DNA of 64,000 nt from Thermomonas flagellata (lineage in GTDB: Bacteria > Pseudomonadota > Gammaproteobacteria > Xanthomonadales > Xanthomonadaceae), in NCBI RefSeq assembly GCF_022419185.1, contig NZ_JAJOZK010000009.1, positions 62,001 through 126,000 on the forward strand. The letters are read 5' to 3'. The notes beneath the pieces are model-generated. The model saw only the letters and a program-made list of their open reading frames with translations. It searched no databases and was not told the DNA's origin. Below, one piece after another: positions 26,401 to 39,365 of the stretch. How positions within the stretch are numbered: position 1 is the first letter of the stretch; each line of letters opens with the position of its first letter. Made by a program: the position numbers and the translations under genes.

Positions 26401-26598
26401 GCAGGGCGGGGATCCGCGAGACTGGAAGGCGCAGGCCGCCCGAGGCGGTGCGTTGGAGGGCGGCAGCATGGCGGCTCGTCCCGGAACAGGCAAGCGCGGC
26501 TGGTTGAATGCGGGGCCGGGGCAGGTGGTTATTCAGCAGCGATTGGCTGCGGTTCGCTTATTTCGCAAAGACCGAGTGTTCCACGAGGAGGTGCTCCG

Positions 26599-26910
26599 AT
26601 GGCACGCAAGACGAGCGTGATCGTTTTCCTGGCGATGGCCGGGATAGGCTTTACTGCGGTGGCCCTCGCCGCCGGCCCGGCAACGCAAGAGGCTGCCAGC
26701 AAGCCGCAGGAGGTGACACCGAAGGCCGGAGGCTCCAACCGTGGCTATGTGGTGGGCGATGGCGGTGTCGCACGCCTGAAGGGCAGCAAGGCTTCTGGGC
26801 AGAGTGCCCAGATCGGCATCAACGAACCCGGGGTCAACCGCAAGGCCGGGCGCGAGGCTCCGCCACGCGAGACTGCTGCGCCCAAGCCGCAGCCGCCCCG
26901 CGGCGACTGA
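26599..26910 (+). CDS. Small secreted protein of unknown function
   Basis: A 103-residue protein with a clear signal peptide (about 1-24, ending VALA) and a low-complexity, charged, Pro/Lys-rich mature part, including SNRGYVVGDGGVARLKGSK. I do not recognise it. A very good ribosome site (GAGGAGG) lies 9 bases before the ATG. The gene and its 198-base upstream region have visibly lower GC than the surroundings. It is divergent from parE and followed by a hairpin before pyrG, so it is probably its own unit. Confidence 0.65.
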   Translation: MARKTSVIVFLAMAGIGFTAVALAAGPATQEAASKPQEVTPKAGGSNRGYVVGDGGVARLKGSKASGQSAQIGINEPGVNRKAGREAPPRETAAPKPQPPRGD

Positions 26911-28698
<1,788 letters not shown>

Positions 28699-28732
28699 GC
28701 GCCCGCGTGCGCGCCCCGTCCCGGAGGCATCC

Positions 28733-30884
<2,152 letters not shown>

Positions 30885-30904
30885 TCCTGCAGGTGGGCGC
30901 GGGC

Positions 30905-31243
30905 GTGCGCTGGCTGCTGCTGGCCCTGCTGCTGCTGCTGGCCTGGCTGCAGTACCAGTTCTGGTTCGGCAGCGGTGGCCAGCGCGAGCTGGCCGCGCTG
31001 CGCGCACAGGTCGCGCGCCAGGCCGAGGAGAACCGGCGCCTGCAGCAGCGCAACGCCGCGCTCGCCGCCGAGGTGGAAGACCTCAAGTCCGGCGAGGCTG
31101 CGGTCGAGGAGCGCGCGCGCGCCGAGCTGGGCATGGTCAAGCCAGGCGAGGTGTTCTACCGGGTCATCGCACCCACGCCGCCGCCTGCCAACGGCGACGC
31201 GCCGGCGCCGAATCCGGCCAGCCCAGACGGATCCCCGCCGTGA
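30905..31243 (+). CDS. ftsB: Cell division protein FtsB
   Basis: A 112-residue bitopic protein: one N-terminal membrane helix (MRWLLLALLLLLAWLQYQFW), a coiled coil (about 25-65) and the conserved [19 protein letters not shown] end of the FtsB/DivIC family. A Pro-rich tail of about 22 residues extends past the usual end. FtsB joins FtsL and FtsQ in the divisome. The start is a GTG at 30905; another in-frame GTG at 30893 would add four residues. The stop overlaps the ispD start by GTGA. Confidence 0.85.
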   Translation: MRWLLLALLLLLAWLQYQFWFGSGGQRELAALRAQVARQAEENRRLQQRNAALAAEVEDLKSGEAAVEERARAELGMVKPGEVFYRVIAPTPPPANGDAPAPNPASPDGSPP

Positions 31244-31926
31244 ACTGGGCCCTGCTGCCGGCCGCCGGGCGCGGCCTGCGCTTCGGCGGCGCGCGGCCCA
31301 AGCAGTACCTCGAGGTCGCCGGCAAGCCGGTGCTCGCGCACGCGCTGGATGCGCTGCTGGCGCATCCGCGGGTAGAGGGCGCGGTGGTCGCGCTAGCCGC
31401 GGACGATCGGTACTGGCCGGGCTGGACCACGCGCCAGGGCAAGCCGGTGATCGCCTGCACCGGCGGCAGCGAGCGTGCCGACTCGGTGCTGGCCGCGCTC
31501 GCGGCGCTGCCGCCCGGGGTCGCCGCGGATGCCTTGCTACTGGTGCACGATGCCGCGCGCCCCAACCTGCGCGCGGACGACCTCGACAGGCTGATCGCCG
31601 CCGCCGAGGCCTGCGCGGACGGGGCCATCCTCGCCGCCCCAGTGCGCGACACCCTCAAGCGCGCGGACGGCGACGGCCGGATCGCCGCCACCGAGCCGCG
31701 CGAGCGCCTGTGGCGCGCGCTGACCCCGCAGGCGTTCCGCCGCGACCTGCTCCTGCGCGCGCTGCTGGCGGCGCGCGCGGATGGCGTGCTGCCGACCGAC
31801 GAGGCGATGGCGGTCGAACGCCTGGGCCTGCACCCGCGGCTGGTGGAAGGCAGCGAGGACAACATCAAGGTCACGACCCGCGCCGATCTTGACTACGTCA
31901 CGTACTGCCTTTCCCGGCGGCCCTGA
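31240..31926 (+). CDS. ispD: 2-C-methyl-D-erythritol 4-phosphate cytidylyltransferase
   Basis: A 228-residue enzyme of the MEP pathway. The nucleotide-binding start (LLPAAGRGLRFGGARPKQYL) matches IspD, as do VHDAARPNLRADDL, APVRDTLKR, TPQAFRRDLL, PTDEAMAVE and the ending VEGSEDNIKVTTRADL. It uses CTP, the product of pyrG upstream. Start is GTG overlapping the ftsB stop. In related genomes ispF follows directly; here a 4.4-kb opposite-strand segment intervenes. Confidence 0.93.
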   Translation: MNWALLPAAGRGLRFGGARPKQYLEVAGKPVLAHALDALLAHPRVEGAVVALAADDRYWPGWTTRQGKPVIACTGGSERADSVLAALAALPPGVAADALLLVHDAARPNLRADDLDRLIAAAEACADGAILAAPVRDTLKRADGDGRIAATEPRERLWRALTPQAFRRDLLLRALLAARADGVLPTDEAMAVERLGLHPRLVEGSEDNIKVTTRADLDYVTYCLSRRP

Positions 31927-31939
31927 CGCCTGCGACCGG

Positions 31940-33541
31940 TCATGGCTTGCCATAGTCCTTGGGCATGAACTGGGTGCGGTCCCAGGGGAATCCATCGAGG
32001 ACCTGCCATGACGCTTTCTGCTCGAACAGCGCCGGATACGGATCCGGCTGGCCGGCGACGATGTAGGTGTAGGGATTCTTGACGCGCAGGCTGACCGAGC
32101 CGGCCTTGTCCCAGACCACGAAGCCATAGATCTGCGCGGCACGCGCGATGATCTTGCCCGCACGCGACATCGGCAGTGCTTCCACGTTGATGCTCGGATC
32201 GAGACGGAAGCGCGTGCCCTCGCGGATCCGGTCGGGCTCGTTGTTCGGGTTCCAACCGTCCGAGCGCGTGGCCGGCCAGGAGAAATCGTCCCAACTGGCC
32301 ACATCCACCAGCGAGATGCCCATGACGTGCCGGATTTCGCCGCGCGCGAGTTCCTCGGCGGTGATCTCGCCACCGATGAACGGCAGGCCCGTGGCCGTGG
32401 CGCCATACGGGAAAGGAAAGCGGCCATCGCTCTGGGCGACGTTCTGCAGGCGCCCGCCCCAGCACGCTTTCCAGCCGCCGCCTTCCGCGCGCATGATCCA
32501 GAACTCCCAGTAGGTCTGGGTGCTGAGGTCGTAGATCGCCATTTCCTGGTCCGTCCCGTCCGCGGCCCTCGCACCGGTGGGCACCGGTACGTCCTTGAAC
32601 TGATCCACGAGGCCTGCGTCCACCCAACCGCGGTTCTGGCAGTCCCAGGCGGTCACGTTGATGCGCGTCCCGGTGAGCATCACCGGGGTCGTGCCTGCGG
32701 GATTGCCCGGGTTCACGGGTGAACCCGCCGTCTGTACCACGTAGATCGGCGCGGCGTACTGGTACGTGTTGAGATTGACGTTGTTGTAGTAGGCCTTGAT
32801 CTGTTGCACCAGTTTCTGTGCATAGACCGAGGATTTCGGGTCGAGCGTGGCATTGGCCGGGATGGGCGCATACCAGAAACTGCTCGGGGCGAACACGCGC
32901 TCGACCACGAAGGGGGCGCTGCCCGCGAAGCTGGCGCCGACGCTGCGCGCCTGGCCCATGGCGACGGTGCAGGCGGTGGCGCTGCCGCTGCAGTCGCCGC
33001 TCCAGCCGGTGAAGGTCTGGCCGCTGGCCGGGGTGGCGGTGAGGGTGACCGCGGTGCCGTTGTCGAAGCTAGCCGAGCAGGTGCTGCCGCAGTCGATCCC
33101 GGCGGGGCTGGAGGTGACCTTGCCGCTGCCGGAGAGGCTCACGCTGAGGGTGTAGCGGACCGGCGCGAACGCGGCGCCGACGCTGCGCGCCTGGGTCATG
33201 GCGACGGTGCAGGGGCTGGCGCTGCCGCTGCAGTCGCCGCTCCAGCCGGTGAAGGTCTGGCCGCTGGCCGGGCTGGCGGTGAGGGTGACCGCGGTGCCGT
33301 TGTCGAAGCTGGCCGAGCAGGTGCTGCCGCAGTCGATCCCGGCGGGGCTGGAGGTGACCTTGCCGCTGCCGCTCAAGGTGACGTTGAGGGCGTGGCGGGT
33401 CGGCGTCGGCGGCGGAGGGGCAGGCGGCGTGCTGCCACCGGATCCGCCGCCCCCGCCGCCGCAGGCGGACAGCAGCAGGAGCAGGGCGCCGACCAGCGAT
33501 GTGCGCAATCGGCGGCTTATCGCGCATTCTACTGTGGGCAT
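31940..33541 (-). CDS. Repeat-bearing lipoprotein with C-terminal domain of unknown function
   Basis: A 533-residue lipoprotein. Lipobox LLSAC is followed by a Gly/Ser/Pro tether, then two 80-residue repeats (each with [20 protein letters not shown] and [15 protein letters not shown]), which resemble the bacterial 'divergent InlB B-repeat' type and have paired cysteines. The remaining 330 residues form a separate domain with RVFAPSSFWYAPIP, WEFWIMRAEGGGWKACWGG, ATATGLPFIGGEI and FRLDPSINVEALP. I do not know its function; similar wording exists, from memory, in secreted actinobacterial proteins. The stop is 13 bases from ispD's stop. It lies 34 bases behind the beta-helix lipoprotein and is probably cotranscribed. 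GC is lower than in flanking genes. Confidence 0.75.
   Translation of the reverse strand: MPTVECAISRRLRTSLVGALLLLLSACGGGGGGSGGSTPPAPPPPTPTRHALNVTLSGSGKVTSSPAGIDCGSTCSASFDNGTAVTLTASPASGQTFTGWSGDCSGSASPCTVAMTQARSVGAAFAPVRYTLSVSLSGSGKVTSSPAGIDCGSTCSASFDNGTAVTLTATPASGQTFTGWSGDCSGSATACTVAMGQARSVGASFAGSAPFVVERVFAPSSFWYAPIPANATLDPKSSVYAQKLVQQIKAYYNNVNLNTYQYAAPIYVVQTAGSPVNPGNPAGTTPVMLTGTRINVTAWDCQNRGWVDAGLVDQFKDVPVPTGARAADGTDQEMAIYDLSTQTYWEFWIMRAEGGGWKACWGGRLQNVAQSDGRFPFPYGATATGLPFIGGEITAEELARGEIRHVMGISLVDVASWDDFSWPATRSDGWNPNNEPDRIREGTRFRLDPSINVEALPMSRAGKIIARAAQIYGFVVWDKAGSVSLRVKNPYTYIVAGQPDPYPALFEQKASWQVLDGFPWDRTQFMPKDYGKP
32934..33413 (-). repeat. Two tandem 240-bp repeats (lipoprotein 2)
   Basis: Two adjacent units of exactly 240 bp (32934-33173 and 33174-33413). 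They differ at only scattered bases through their central part, and match the pair at 35542-36021. Each encodes one 80-residue Cys-containing repeat. Unit borders are approximate. Confidence 0.85.
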
Positions 33542-33575
33542 CCGAATGGCTCCGGTTGCAGGCAGCGCGCGGGCA

Positions 33576-36176
33576 TTACAGCGCTCCGATCGACCAGCTT
33601 GCCCCGCGCGGCTGGCCGGCAAGGTTGGTCGAGAACGCCATTCCCGGGATCGCATTGAATCCGGAGAGGTTCATGCCGCGGCCGAGCACGGCCGACCCGG
33701 TGGCTGGGATGGCATTGCGGTAGTCGAATGGCGCCGGCAGCGGGCCGTTGGGATAGTTCGGGTTGACCAGCGCGCCGAGGTTGGCCAGGCCCGGGTCGGC
33801 GAACAGCCCGGCGGCATCGTTGCCGGTGGCCTGTTGCCATTGCGCGAAGGTCAGCTTGCTGACGGTGTTGAAGCCCAGGTTGAAGGCGTTGGCGAAGCCC
33901 GGGTTCCAGTAGGCGTTGTTGTTGACCGTCACACCGGGATCGGCGCCGCTGCCCTGATACCAGATCACCGGTTCGGTGTTGTCCCAGCCCACGATCAGGT
34001 TGTTCTGCACGAAGCTGTTGGTATTGGGGTTGCCGCCGCCAGGCGTCGCGTTGTTCCAGAGATAAAGGCCGATGACGTAGGTCCCTGGTGGCGTGGTCCG
34101 GGGCAGGATGATGGTGTTGTTGGCGATCAGGACGTTCTTCAGGCCGTGCTGCTGGGCGGTCGGGTTCTGCGTCATCGCATTGCCTTCCCAGTACTCCTGG
34201 ATGCCGATTCGGAAGCCCACGATCAGGTTGTTGACCAGTTGCGTGTTGGCCAGGTTGGCCGAGCAGGGGTTGGCCCCGGAGGAGCCGCATTCGTCGCCGA
34301 TCGCCAGTCCGGTGTTGAACTTGTAGAGGGTGTTCCAGGGGTAGCTGCCCGAATAGGGCTGGAACCAGGTGGCAGGGTCGTAGCCGGAGAAGTACAGGAT
34401 GTTCTGGCGCGCGCTGCCGCCGGGCTGGTTGTCGAAGTACATCGCGGCCGACCAGTTGTCCATCGACAGGTTCTGCTCGAACACCACGCTGCCGGCCTGC
34501 AGCCCCGGGGCGCTGCCGTAGCTGATGATGCCCTCGCCCCCGTTGCCGATCACGACGTTGCCGCGCGCCAGCCCCTGGTAGGCGCTGGTGAACACCAGCC
34601 CGCCGCTCCAGCCGCCGCCGGCCGCGGCGAAGCCGTTGTTGCCGCGCGGCCAGTTGTGCAGCGCGTTCATCCGCACCAGGTTGTACAGCGCCTGGTTGCC
34701 GGTGTTGGGGATGCCACTGGCGCCGAAGAAATTGATGCCGCCCTTGATGTTGTAGTGCGACACGCAGTTGCTCACGGTGATGTTGCTGCCGTAGCCCCAG
34801 ATGCCGCCGGCGCCCGAACCGCGCGCGGTCAGGCCGTTGAACACCAGATTGGACTGCGCGTACCAGTAGATCGGGCTGGGGTTGGACTGCGAAGCGATGA
34901 CCAGATCGGCCGCGGCCGGGCTGCTGCTGCCGAAGTCCACCGTGAGCACTCCGGCGACGTAGGCCCATAGCCCGCTGCCCGGGGTCACCGCACTGGCGCT
35001 GTTGTTCGGCGCCGGGCGCAGCGCGCGATCGTTGACCACGATGGCCATGGGCTGGCAGTTGCCGGAGTTGGTCACGTTGCCGCTGACCGGGTCGGTGACG
35101 CAGGTCGGAGCCATCGCGTTGCCGTCCAGGGTCTTGCTCAGCGGCGCGCGCCAGACGCTGCCGCCCACCTGCGTCCAGCTGCCGGCCGGAATCACCGGCG
35201 AGGCATCGATGACCACCGGGCCGTCGCCGTAGGCGCCGAAGGTGATGGGTTTGCCCGGCTGGCCGCCGGCGATGTTGAGCACGTTGAGCACCTGGTGGTA
35301 GGTGCCGGCCTTGATCAGCACGGTGTCGCCGGCCTGCACCACCGAGACGGCCTTGGCGAAAGTGGCAAACGGCGTGCTCGGCGAGGTGCCGTTGTTGCCG
35401 TCGTTGCCATCCACCGCGACGTAATAGGTCTTGCCCGTGGTCGAGGCCGGCGTGGTCACGTTACCCGGCTGCCAGACCTTCCACGGCACCCGCACGCCGA
35501 ACACCACGTAGTCGCTGCCGCCCGGCGCGGCGGCGAAGCTGGCGCCGACGCTGCGCGCCTGGGCCATATTCACGGCGCAGCTTGGGGCGCTGCCGCTGCA
35601 GTCGCCGCTCCAGCCGGTGAACACCTGGCCGCTGGCCGGGGTGGCGGTGAGGGTGACACTGGTGCCGGCATCGAAGCTCGCCGAGCAGGCGCTGCCGCAG
35701 TCGATGCCGGCGGGGCTGGAGGTGACCTTGCCGCTGCCGGAGAGGCTGACGTTGAGGGCGTAGCGGGCCGGCGCGAACGCGGCGCCGACGCTGCGCGCCT
35801 GGGTCATGGCGACGGTGCAGGCGGTGGCGCTGCCGCTGCAGTCGCCGCTCCAGCCGGTGAAGGTCTGGCCGCTGGCCGGGCTGGCGGTGAGGGTGACCTG
35901 GGTGCCGGCATCGAAAGTGGCGCTGCAGGTGCTGCCGCAGTCGATCCCGGCGGGGCTGGAAGTGACCTTGCCGCTGCCGGAGAGGCTGACGTTGAGGGCG
36001 TGGCGGGTGGGTGTCGGCGGCGGTGGCGTGGGCTGGCTGCCGCTGCCGGATCCGCCGCCCCCGCCGCCGCAGGCGGACAACAGCAGGAGCAGGAGCGCCG
36101 GCAGCAGGCGCGGCAGCGCCTGCGCGATGGACGGATCGGCAGGTAGAACAGCGAGTACAGGAAGGCGAAGCCGCAT
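33576..36176 (-). CDS. Right-handed parallel beta-helix lipoprotein with two N-terminal repeats
   Basis: An 866-residue lipoprotein. The N-terminal module ([17 protein letters not shown], Pro linker, two 80-residue repeats) is the same as in the following gene. After about residue 235 comes a pectate-lyase-like beta-helix: [27 protein letters not shown] opens it, then Asn-rich rungs such as [32 protein letters not shown] and [14 protein letters not shown]. Such folds bind or cleave polysaccharides; no specific enzyme family was recognised. It ends with a conserved-looking cap ([20 protein letters not shown]). It heads a two-gene unit opposing the isp genes; 126 bases separate its start from ispF. 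Confidence 0.8.
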   Translation of the reverse strand: MRLRLPVLAVLPADPSIAQALPRLLPALLLLLLSACGGGGGGSGSGSQPTPPPPTPTRHALNVSLSGSGKVTSSPAGIDCGSTCSATFDAGTQVTLTASPASGQTFTGWSGDCSGSATACTVAMTQARSVGAAFAPARYALNVSLSGSGKVTSSPAGIDCGSACSASFDAGTSVTLTATPASGQVFTGWSGDCSGSAPSCAVNMAQARSVGASFAAAPGGSDYVVFGVRVPWKVWQPGNVTTPASTTGKTYYVAVDGNDGNNGTSPSTPFATFAKAVSVVQAGDTVLIKAGTYHQVLNVLNIAGGQPGKPITFGAYGDGPVVIDASPVIPAGSWTQVGGSVWRAPLSKTLDGNAMAPTCVTDPVSGNVTNSGNCQPMAIVVNDRALRPAPNNSASAVTPGSGLWAYVAGVLTVDFGSSSPAAADLVIASQSNPSPIYWYAQSNLVFNGLTARGSGAGGIWGYGSNITVSNCVSHYNIKGGINFFGASGIPNTGNQALYNLVRMNALHNWPRGNNGFAAAGGGWSGGLVFTSAYQGLARGNVVIGNGGEGIISYGSAPGLQAGSVVFEQNLSMDNWSAAMYFDNQPGGSARQNILYFSGYDPATWFQPYSGSYPWNTLYKFNTGLAIGDECGSSGANPCSANLANTQLVNNLIVGFRIGIQEYWEGNAMTQNPTAQQHGLKNVLIANNTIILPRTTPPGTYVIGLYLWNNATPGGGNPNTNSFVQNNLIVGWDNTEPVIWYQGSGADPGVTVNNNAYWNPGFANAFNLGFNTVSKLTFAQWQQATGNDAAGLFADPGLANLGALVNPNYPNGPLPAPFDYRNAIPATGSAVLGRGMNLSGFNAIPGMAFSTNLAGQPRGASWSIGAL
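35542..36021 (-). repeat. Two tandem 240-bp repeats (beta-helix lipoprotein)
   Basis: Units 35542-35781 and 35782-36021, same 240-bp period as in the neighbouring gene. The distal unit is almost identical at DNA level, including third codon positions, to the units at 32934-33413. The block encoding the lipobox and Gly tether (about 36052-36094) is likewise duplicated at 33445-33487. Confidence 0.85.
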
Positions 36177-36272
36177 GGCGTCTACTCCGGCGGCGGATCC
36201 CCCTTGTCGAGGTTCATATCACGCCGGGATGGCACTTCATACTGTTCGCCCGCGTATGGTGGGCGCGGCCGC

Positions 36273-36278
36273 TACACT
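36273..36278 (+). promoter_or_regulatory. Candidate ispF promoter -10
   Basis: TACACT, 24 bases before the ispF ATG, with a TTGGAG ribosome site in between. A local promoter is expected here because the lipoprotein segment separates ispF from the upstream operon. Confidence 0.4.
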
Positions 36279-36302
36279 GCGCGCGACTTGGAGAGAATCG
36301 CC

Positions 36303-36785
36303 ATGACGGATTTCCGCATCGGCCAGGGCTTCGACGTGCATGCCTTCGGCGCGGGCGACCACGTGATGCTGGGCGGCGTGCGCATCCCGCACGATCGCGG
36401 CGTGCTCGCGCATTCCGATGGCGATGTCGCGCTGCATGCGTTGTGCGATGCGATGCTCGGCGCGCTGGCGCTGGGCGACATCGGCCGCCATTTTCCGCCG
36501 TCGGACGCGCGCTGGAAGGACGCCGACAGCCGCGCGTTCGTGCGCCACTGCGATGCGCTGCTGCGCGCGCGCGGCTGGCGGGTGGGCAACTGCGACATCA
36601 TCGTGGTGTGCGAGGCGCCCAAGGTCGGCCCGCATGCGCAGGCGATGCGCGAGGCGATCGCCGCCGACCTCGGCATCGAACTGGATGCGGTGAGCGTCAA
36701 GGCCACGACCAGCGAACGGCTCGGCTTCACCGGCCGCGGCGAGGGCATCGCCGCGCAGGCGGTGTGCCTGCTGGTGCGCGCGTGA
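36303..36785 (+). CDS. ispF: 2-C-methyl-D-erythritol 2,4-cyclodiphosphate synthase
   Basis: A 160-residue MEP-pathway enzyme. Zinc ligands are in place: D11 and H13 (GQGFDVHAF) and H45 ([10 protein letters not shown]). [10 protein letters not shown], and the ending [23 protein letters not shown], are family signatures. It makes the cyclodiphosphate two steps after IspD. Its last bases overlap the GTG start of truD. Confidence 0.96.
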   Translation: MTDFRIGQGFDVHAFGAGDHVMLGGVRIPHDRGVLAHSDGDVALHALCDAMLGALALGDIGRHFPPSDARWKDADSRAFVRHCDALLRARGWRVGNCDIIVVCEAPKVGPHAQAMREAIAADLGIELDAVSVKATTSERLGFTGRGEGIAAQAVCLLVRA

Positions 36786-37858
36786 GCGAGGCTGGCCTGG
36801 CGGCGGAGGCCGCGCGCGATCCGCTGCCGCGCGCGCACGGCGCGCCGGTGCTGGCCGCGCGCATGCGCAGCACGCCCGCGGACTTCTTCGTGGAGGAGCT
36901 GCCCGGGTTCGCGCCCAGCGGGGCGGGCGAGCACCTGCTGCTGACAGTCGAGAAGCGCGGCATGAACACCGCGTTCGCCGCGCGCCGGATCGCGCAGTGG
37001 GCGGGCGTGGCGGAGTCCGCGGTGGGCTATGCCGGGATGAAGGACCGCCACGCCGTCACCCGCCAGCGCTTCAGCGTGTGGCTGCCGAAGAAGCAGGCGC
37101 CCGACCTGGCCGCGCTCGAGGCCGACGACCTGCGCGTGCTGGCGCATGCCTGGCATGCGCGCAAGCTGCCGCGCGGCGCGCTGGCCGGCAACCGCTTCGT
37201 GCTGGTGCTGCGGCAGGTCGCGGGCGAGCGTGCGGCGATCGCGGCGCGGCTGCGGGCGCTGGCGGCGCGCGGGCTGCCCAACTACGTCGGCGAGCAGCGC
37301 TTCGGGCGCGGCGGCGGCAACGTGGCGCAGGCGCTGGCGATGTTCGCCGGGCGCCGGGTCTGGCGCGAAGAGCGCGCGCTGCTGCTGTCGGCGGCGCGCT
37401 CGGAACTGTTCAACCGGGTGCTGGCGGCGCGGGTCGCGCAGGACTGCTGGGACCGCCCGCTGGAGGGCGAGGTGTGGCTGCTGGACGGCCGCCGCAGCGT
37501 GTTCGGGCCGGAGCCGTTCACGCCCGCGCTGCAGGCGCGGCTGGAGGCGTTCGACATCCATCCCAGCGGCCCGCTGTGGGGCGCGGGCGAACTGCGCAGC
37601 ACCGGCGCCGCACGCGCGCTGGAGCTGGCCGCGCTGGAGGGCGATACCGCCGCCCGCCTGCGGCGCGGGCTGGAGGGCGCGGGCCTGGCGCAGGAGCGTC
37701 GCGCCCTGCGCCTGCGCCCGCAGGACCTGGCCTGGGACTGGCGGGCGGAGGATGTCCTGGAGCTGCGCTTCGCGCTGCCGCCCGGCGGCTATGCGACGAC
37801 CGTGCTGCGCGAGCTGGGCGATATCGTGGACGCGGCGGCGCCCTCGGTATCGGCCTAG
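36782..37858 (+). CDS. truD: tRNA pseudouridine-13 synthase
   Basis: A 358-residue enzyme with catalytic D88 in [18 protein letters not shown], the [12 protein letters not shown] motif and the [15 protein letters not shown] insert-domain entry characteristic of TruD. It isomerises U13 in tRNA. The start is GTG overlapping the ispF stop (GTGA), indicating coupling. It converges on the smr gene 84 bases later. Confidence 0.95.
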   Translation: MSEAGLAAEAARDPLPRAHGAPVLAARMRSTPADFFVEELPGFAPSGAGEHLLLTVEKRGMNTAFAARRIAQWAGVAESAVGYAGMKDRHAVTRQRFSVWLPKKQAPDLAALEADDLRVLAHAWHARKLPRGALAGNRFVLVLRQVAGERAAIAARLRALAARGLPNYVGEQRFGRGGGNVAQALAMFAGRRVWREERALLLSAARSELFNRVLAARVAQDCWDRPLEGEVWLLDGRRSVFGPEPFTPALQARLEAFDIHPSGPLWGAGELRSTGAARALELAALEGDTAARLRRGLEGAGLAQERRALRLRPQDLAWDWRAEDVLELRFALPPGGYATTVLRELGDIVDAAAPSVSA

Positions 37859-37942
37859 TCGCCGGCACGCCGCGTCGTCACCGTCATTGCGCAGAAGCGG
37901 ATCGGCCGCGCCGGTGCCGCGCGCCGGGCGAGCCGTGGGCCT

Positions 37943-38509
37943 TCAGCGCTTCTCCAGCAGCACCAGCACTGCGCCGGTGCCGCCCTGCGCGGCCGGCGGG
38001 GAATGGAAGGCGAGCACGTCGCCGCGCTGGCGCAGCAGGCGATCCACCAGGTTCTTCAGCACCGGCAGGCGCTCCTCCGAATTGCGGCCCTTGCCGTGCA
38101 CGATCCGCACGCAGGCCACGCCGTGCGCGCGGCAGTCGCGCAGGAAGGCGCGCAGCAGGTCCTCCGCGGTGCGCGCGGGCAGGCCGTGCAGGTCCAGTTC
38201 CTCCTGCGCCGCATAGCCGCCGCGCGCCAGCGTCTTCAGCACCCGGGGTGGCACGTCCTCGCGCCGGTAGGCCAGCGGGTCGCCGGCTTCCAGCGCCGAC
38301 CCCGGCAGCTGGCGGAACTCCTGCCGCGCGGCCTCCTCGTCGCGGCGGGCCATGCGGGCCGCGGGCTTCGGCTTCGGCGGCGCGGGCGGCGGCGGCGCGG
38401 ACGGCAGCGGGCGCACCTGGCCGGCATCGGCGCCGATCGCGGCGCGGAACAGCGCGGCATCGTCGGCATCCGCGGGCGGAACGGCGGCAGGAGCGGGGCG
38501 GCGGCGCAC
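37943..38509 (-). CDS. Smr-domain protein
   Basis: A 188-residue protein with a disordered Pro/Ala-rich N-terminal half and a C-terminal Smr domain: [15 protein letters not shown], then [22 protein letters not shown] and a closing LVLLEKR. Smr domains of this stand-alone type are nucleic acid nucleases; E. coli SmrA/SmrB act on DNA or on stalled ribosome mRNA. The start is taken as the GTG at 38509 because the open frame further upstream overlaps the divergent surE and is out of character; the start is the least certain part. Confidence 0.8.
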   Translation of the reverse strand: MRRRPAPAAVPPADADDAALFRAAIGADAGQVRPLPSAPPPPAPPKPKPAARMARRDEEAARQEFRQLPGSALEAGDPLAYRREDVPPRVLKTLARGGYAAQEELDLHGLPARTAEDLLRAFLRDCRAHGVACVRIVHGKGRNSEERLPVLKNLVDRLLRQRGDVLAFHSPPAAQGGTGAVLVLLEKR

Positions 38510-38538
38510 GCCGGCAGGGTAGCGCAGCGGGCTTCCGT

Positions 38539-38592
38539 TATCATGGCCGCATGCAGAGGGACGCCGGGTCGGTGGCATGCGGGTACTGGTGA
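38539..38592 (+). promoter_or_regulatory. surE promoter -10 and possible 13-codon leader ORF
   Basis: TATCAT (38539-38544) is followed by 6 bases and an ATG at 38551. That ATG opens a 13-residue frame ([13 protein letters not shown]) whose TGA at 38590-38592 lies inside surE in another frame. It has the leaderless geometry seen elsewhere in the window. Whether it is translated is unknown; the real surE start is 26 bases further on. Confidence 0.35.
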
Positions 38593-39365
38593 GCAACGAC
38601 GACGGCGTCGACGCGCCGGGCATCCGCGCGCTCGCGGACGGGCTGCGCGCGGCCGGGCACGAGGTGCTGGTGGTGGCGCCCGACCGCGACCGCAGCGGCG
38701 CCAGCAACTCGCTCACGCTGGACGCGCCGATCCGGGTGGTGCGGATGGACGAGACCACCTGGAAGGTCTATGGCACGCCCACCGACTGCGTGCACGTGGC
38801 GATCACCGGGATGCTGGAGGCCATGGGCCTGGAGCCGGACATCGTGGTGTCGGGCATCAACAACACCGCCAACCTCGGCGACGATGTGATCTATTCGGGG
38901 ACGGTGGCGGCGGCGATGGAAGGGCGCTTCCTCGGCCTGCCCGCGGTCGCGGTGTCGCTGGTGACCGAGGACCACCGCGGCCGCCATTACGCCACCGCCG
39001 CGCGCGCGGCGGTGGAGATCGTCGAGCGCCTGCGCCGCGATCCGCTGCCGGCCAGCACCATCCTCAACGTCAACGTGCCGGACTTGCCGTGGGAGCGCAT
39101 CCGCGGCTTCGAGACCAGCCGCCTCGGCCATCGCCACCGCGCCGAACCGTGCATTCCGCAGCAGGACCCGCGCGGGCGCCAGTGGTGGTGGATCGGGGCC
39201 GCCGGCGACGAGCAGGACGCCGGCCCCGGCACCGACTTCCACGCGGTGCGCAGCGGCCACATCGCGATCACCCCGATCCACGTCGATCTCACCCGCTATC
39301 AGGCGCTGGAGCAGGTCGCCGGCTGGGTGGGCGGGCTGGCCGCCGCGCTCGGGGCGCGCGCATGA
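38577..39365 (+). CDS. surE: 5'/3'-nucleotidase SurE
   Basis: A 262-residue survival-protein nucleotidase. The metal-binding N-terminus [15 protein letters not shown] (D8, D9), [14 protein letters not shown] and [20 protein letters not shown] are all intact. It dephosphorylates nucleoside monophosphates. It overlaps pcm by ATGA, a coupling conserved in many proteobacteria. Confidence 0.95.
   Translation: MRVLVSNDDGVDAPGIRALADGLRAAGHEVLVVAPDRDRSGASNSLTLDAPIRVVRMDETTWKVYGTPTDCVHVAITGMLEAMGLEPDIVVSGINNTANLGDDVIYSGTVAAAMEGRFLGLPAVAVSLVTEDHRGRHYATAARAAVEIVERLRRDPLPASTILNVNVPDLPWERIRGFETSRLGHRHRAEPCIPQQDPRGRQWWWIGAAGDEQDAGPGTDFHAVRSGHIAITPIHVDLTRYQALEQVAGWVGGLAAALGARA

Noticed and set aside
32934-36021. 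CRISPR or transposon repeats
   Set aside because: The 240-bp direct repeats are fully coding, in frame and tandem within two genes; there are no spacers, terminal inverted repeats or transposase.
38510-38758. Upstream extension of the Smr-domain gene
   Set aside because: The open frame continues antisense through the surE start; its residues are unlike the family, so the GTG at 38509 was preferred.
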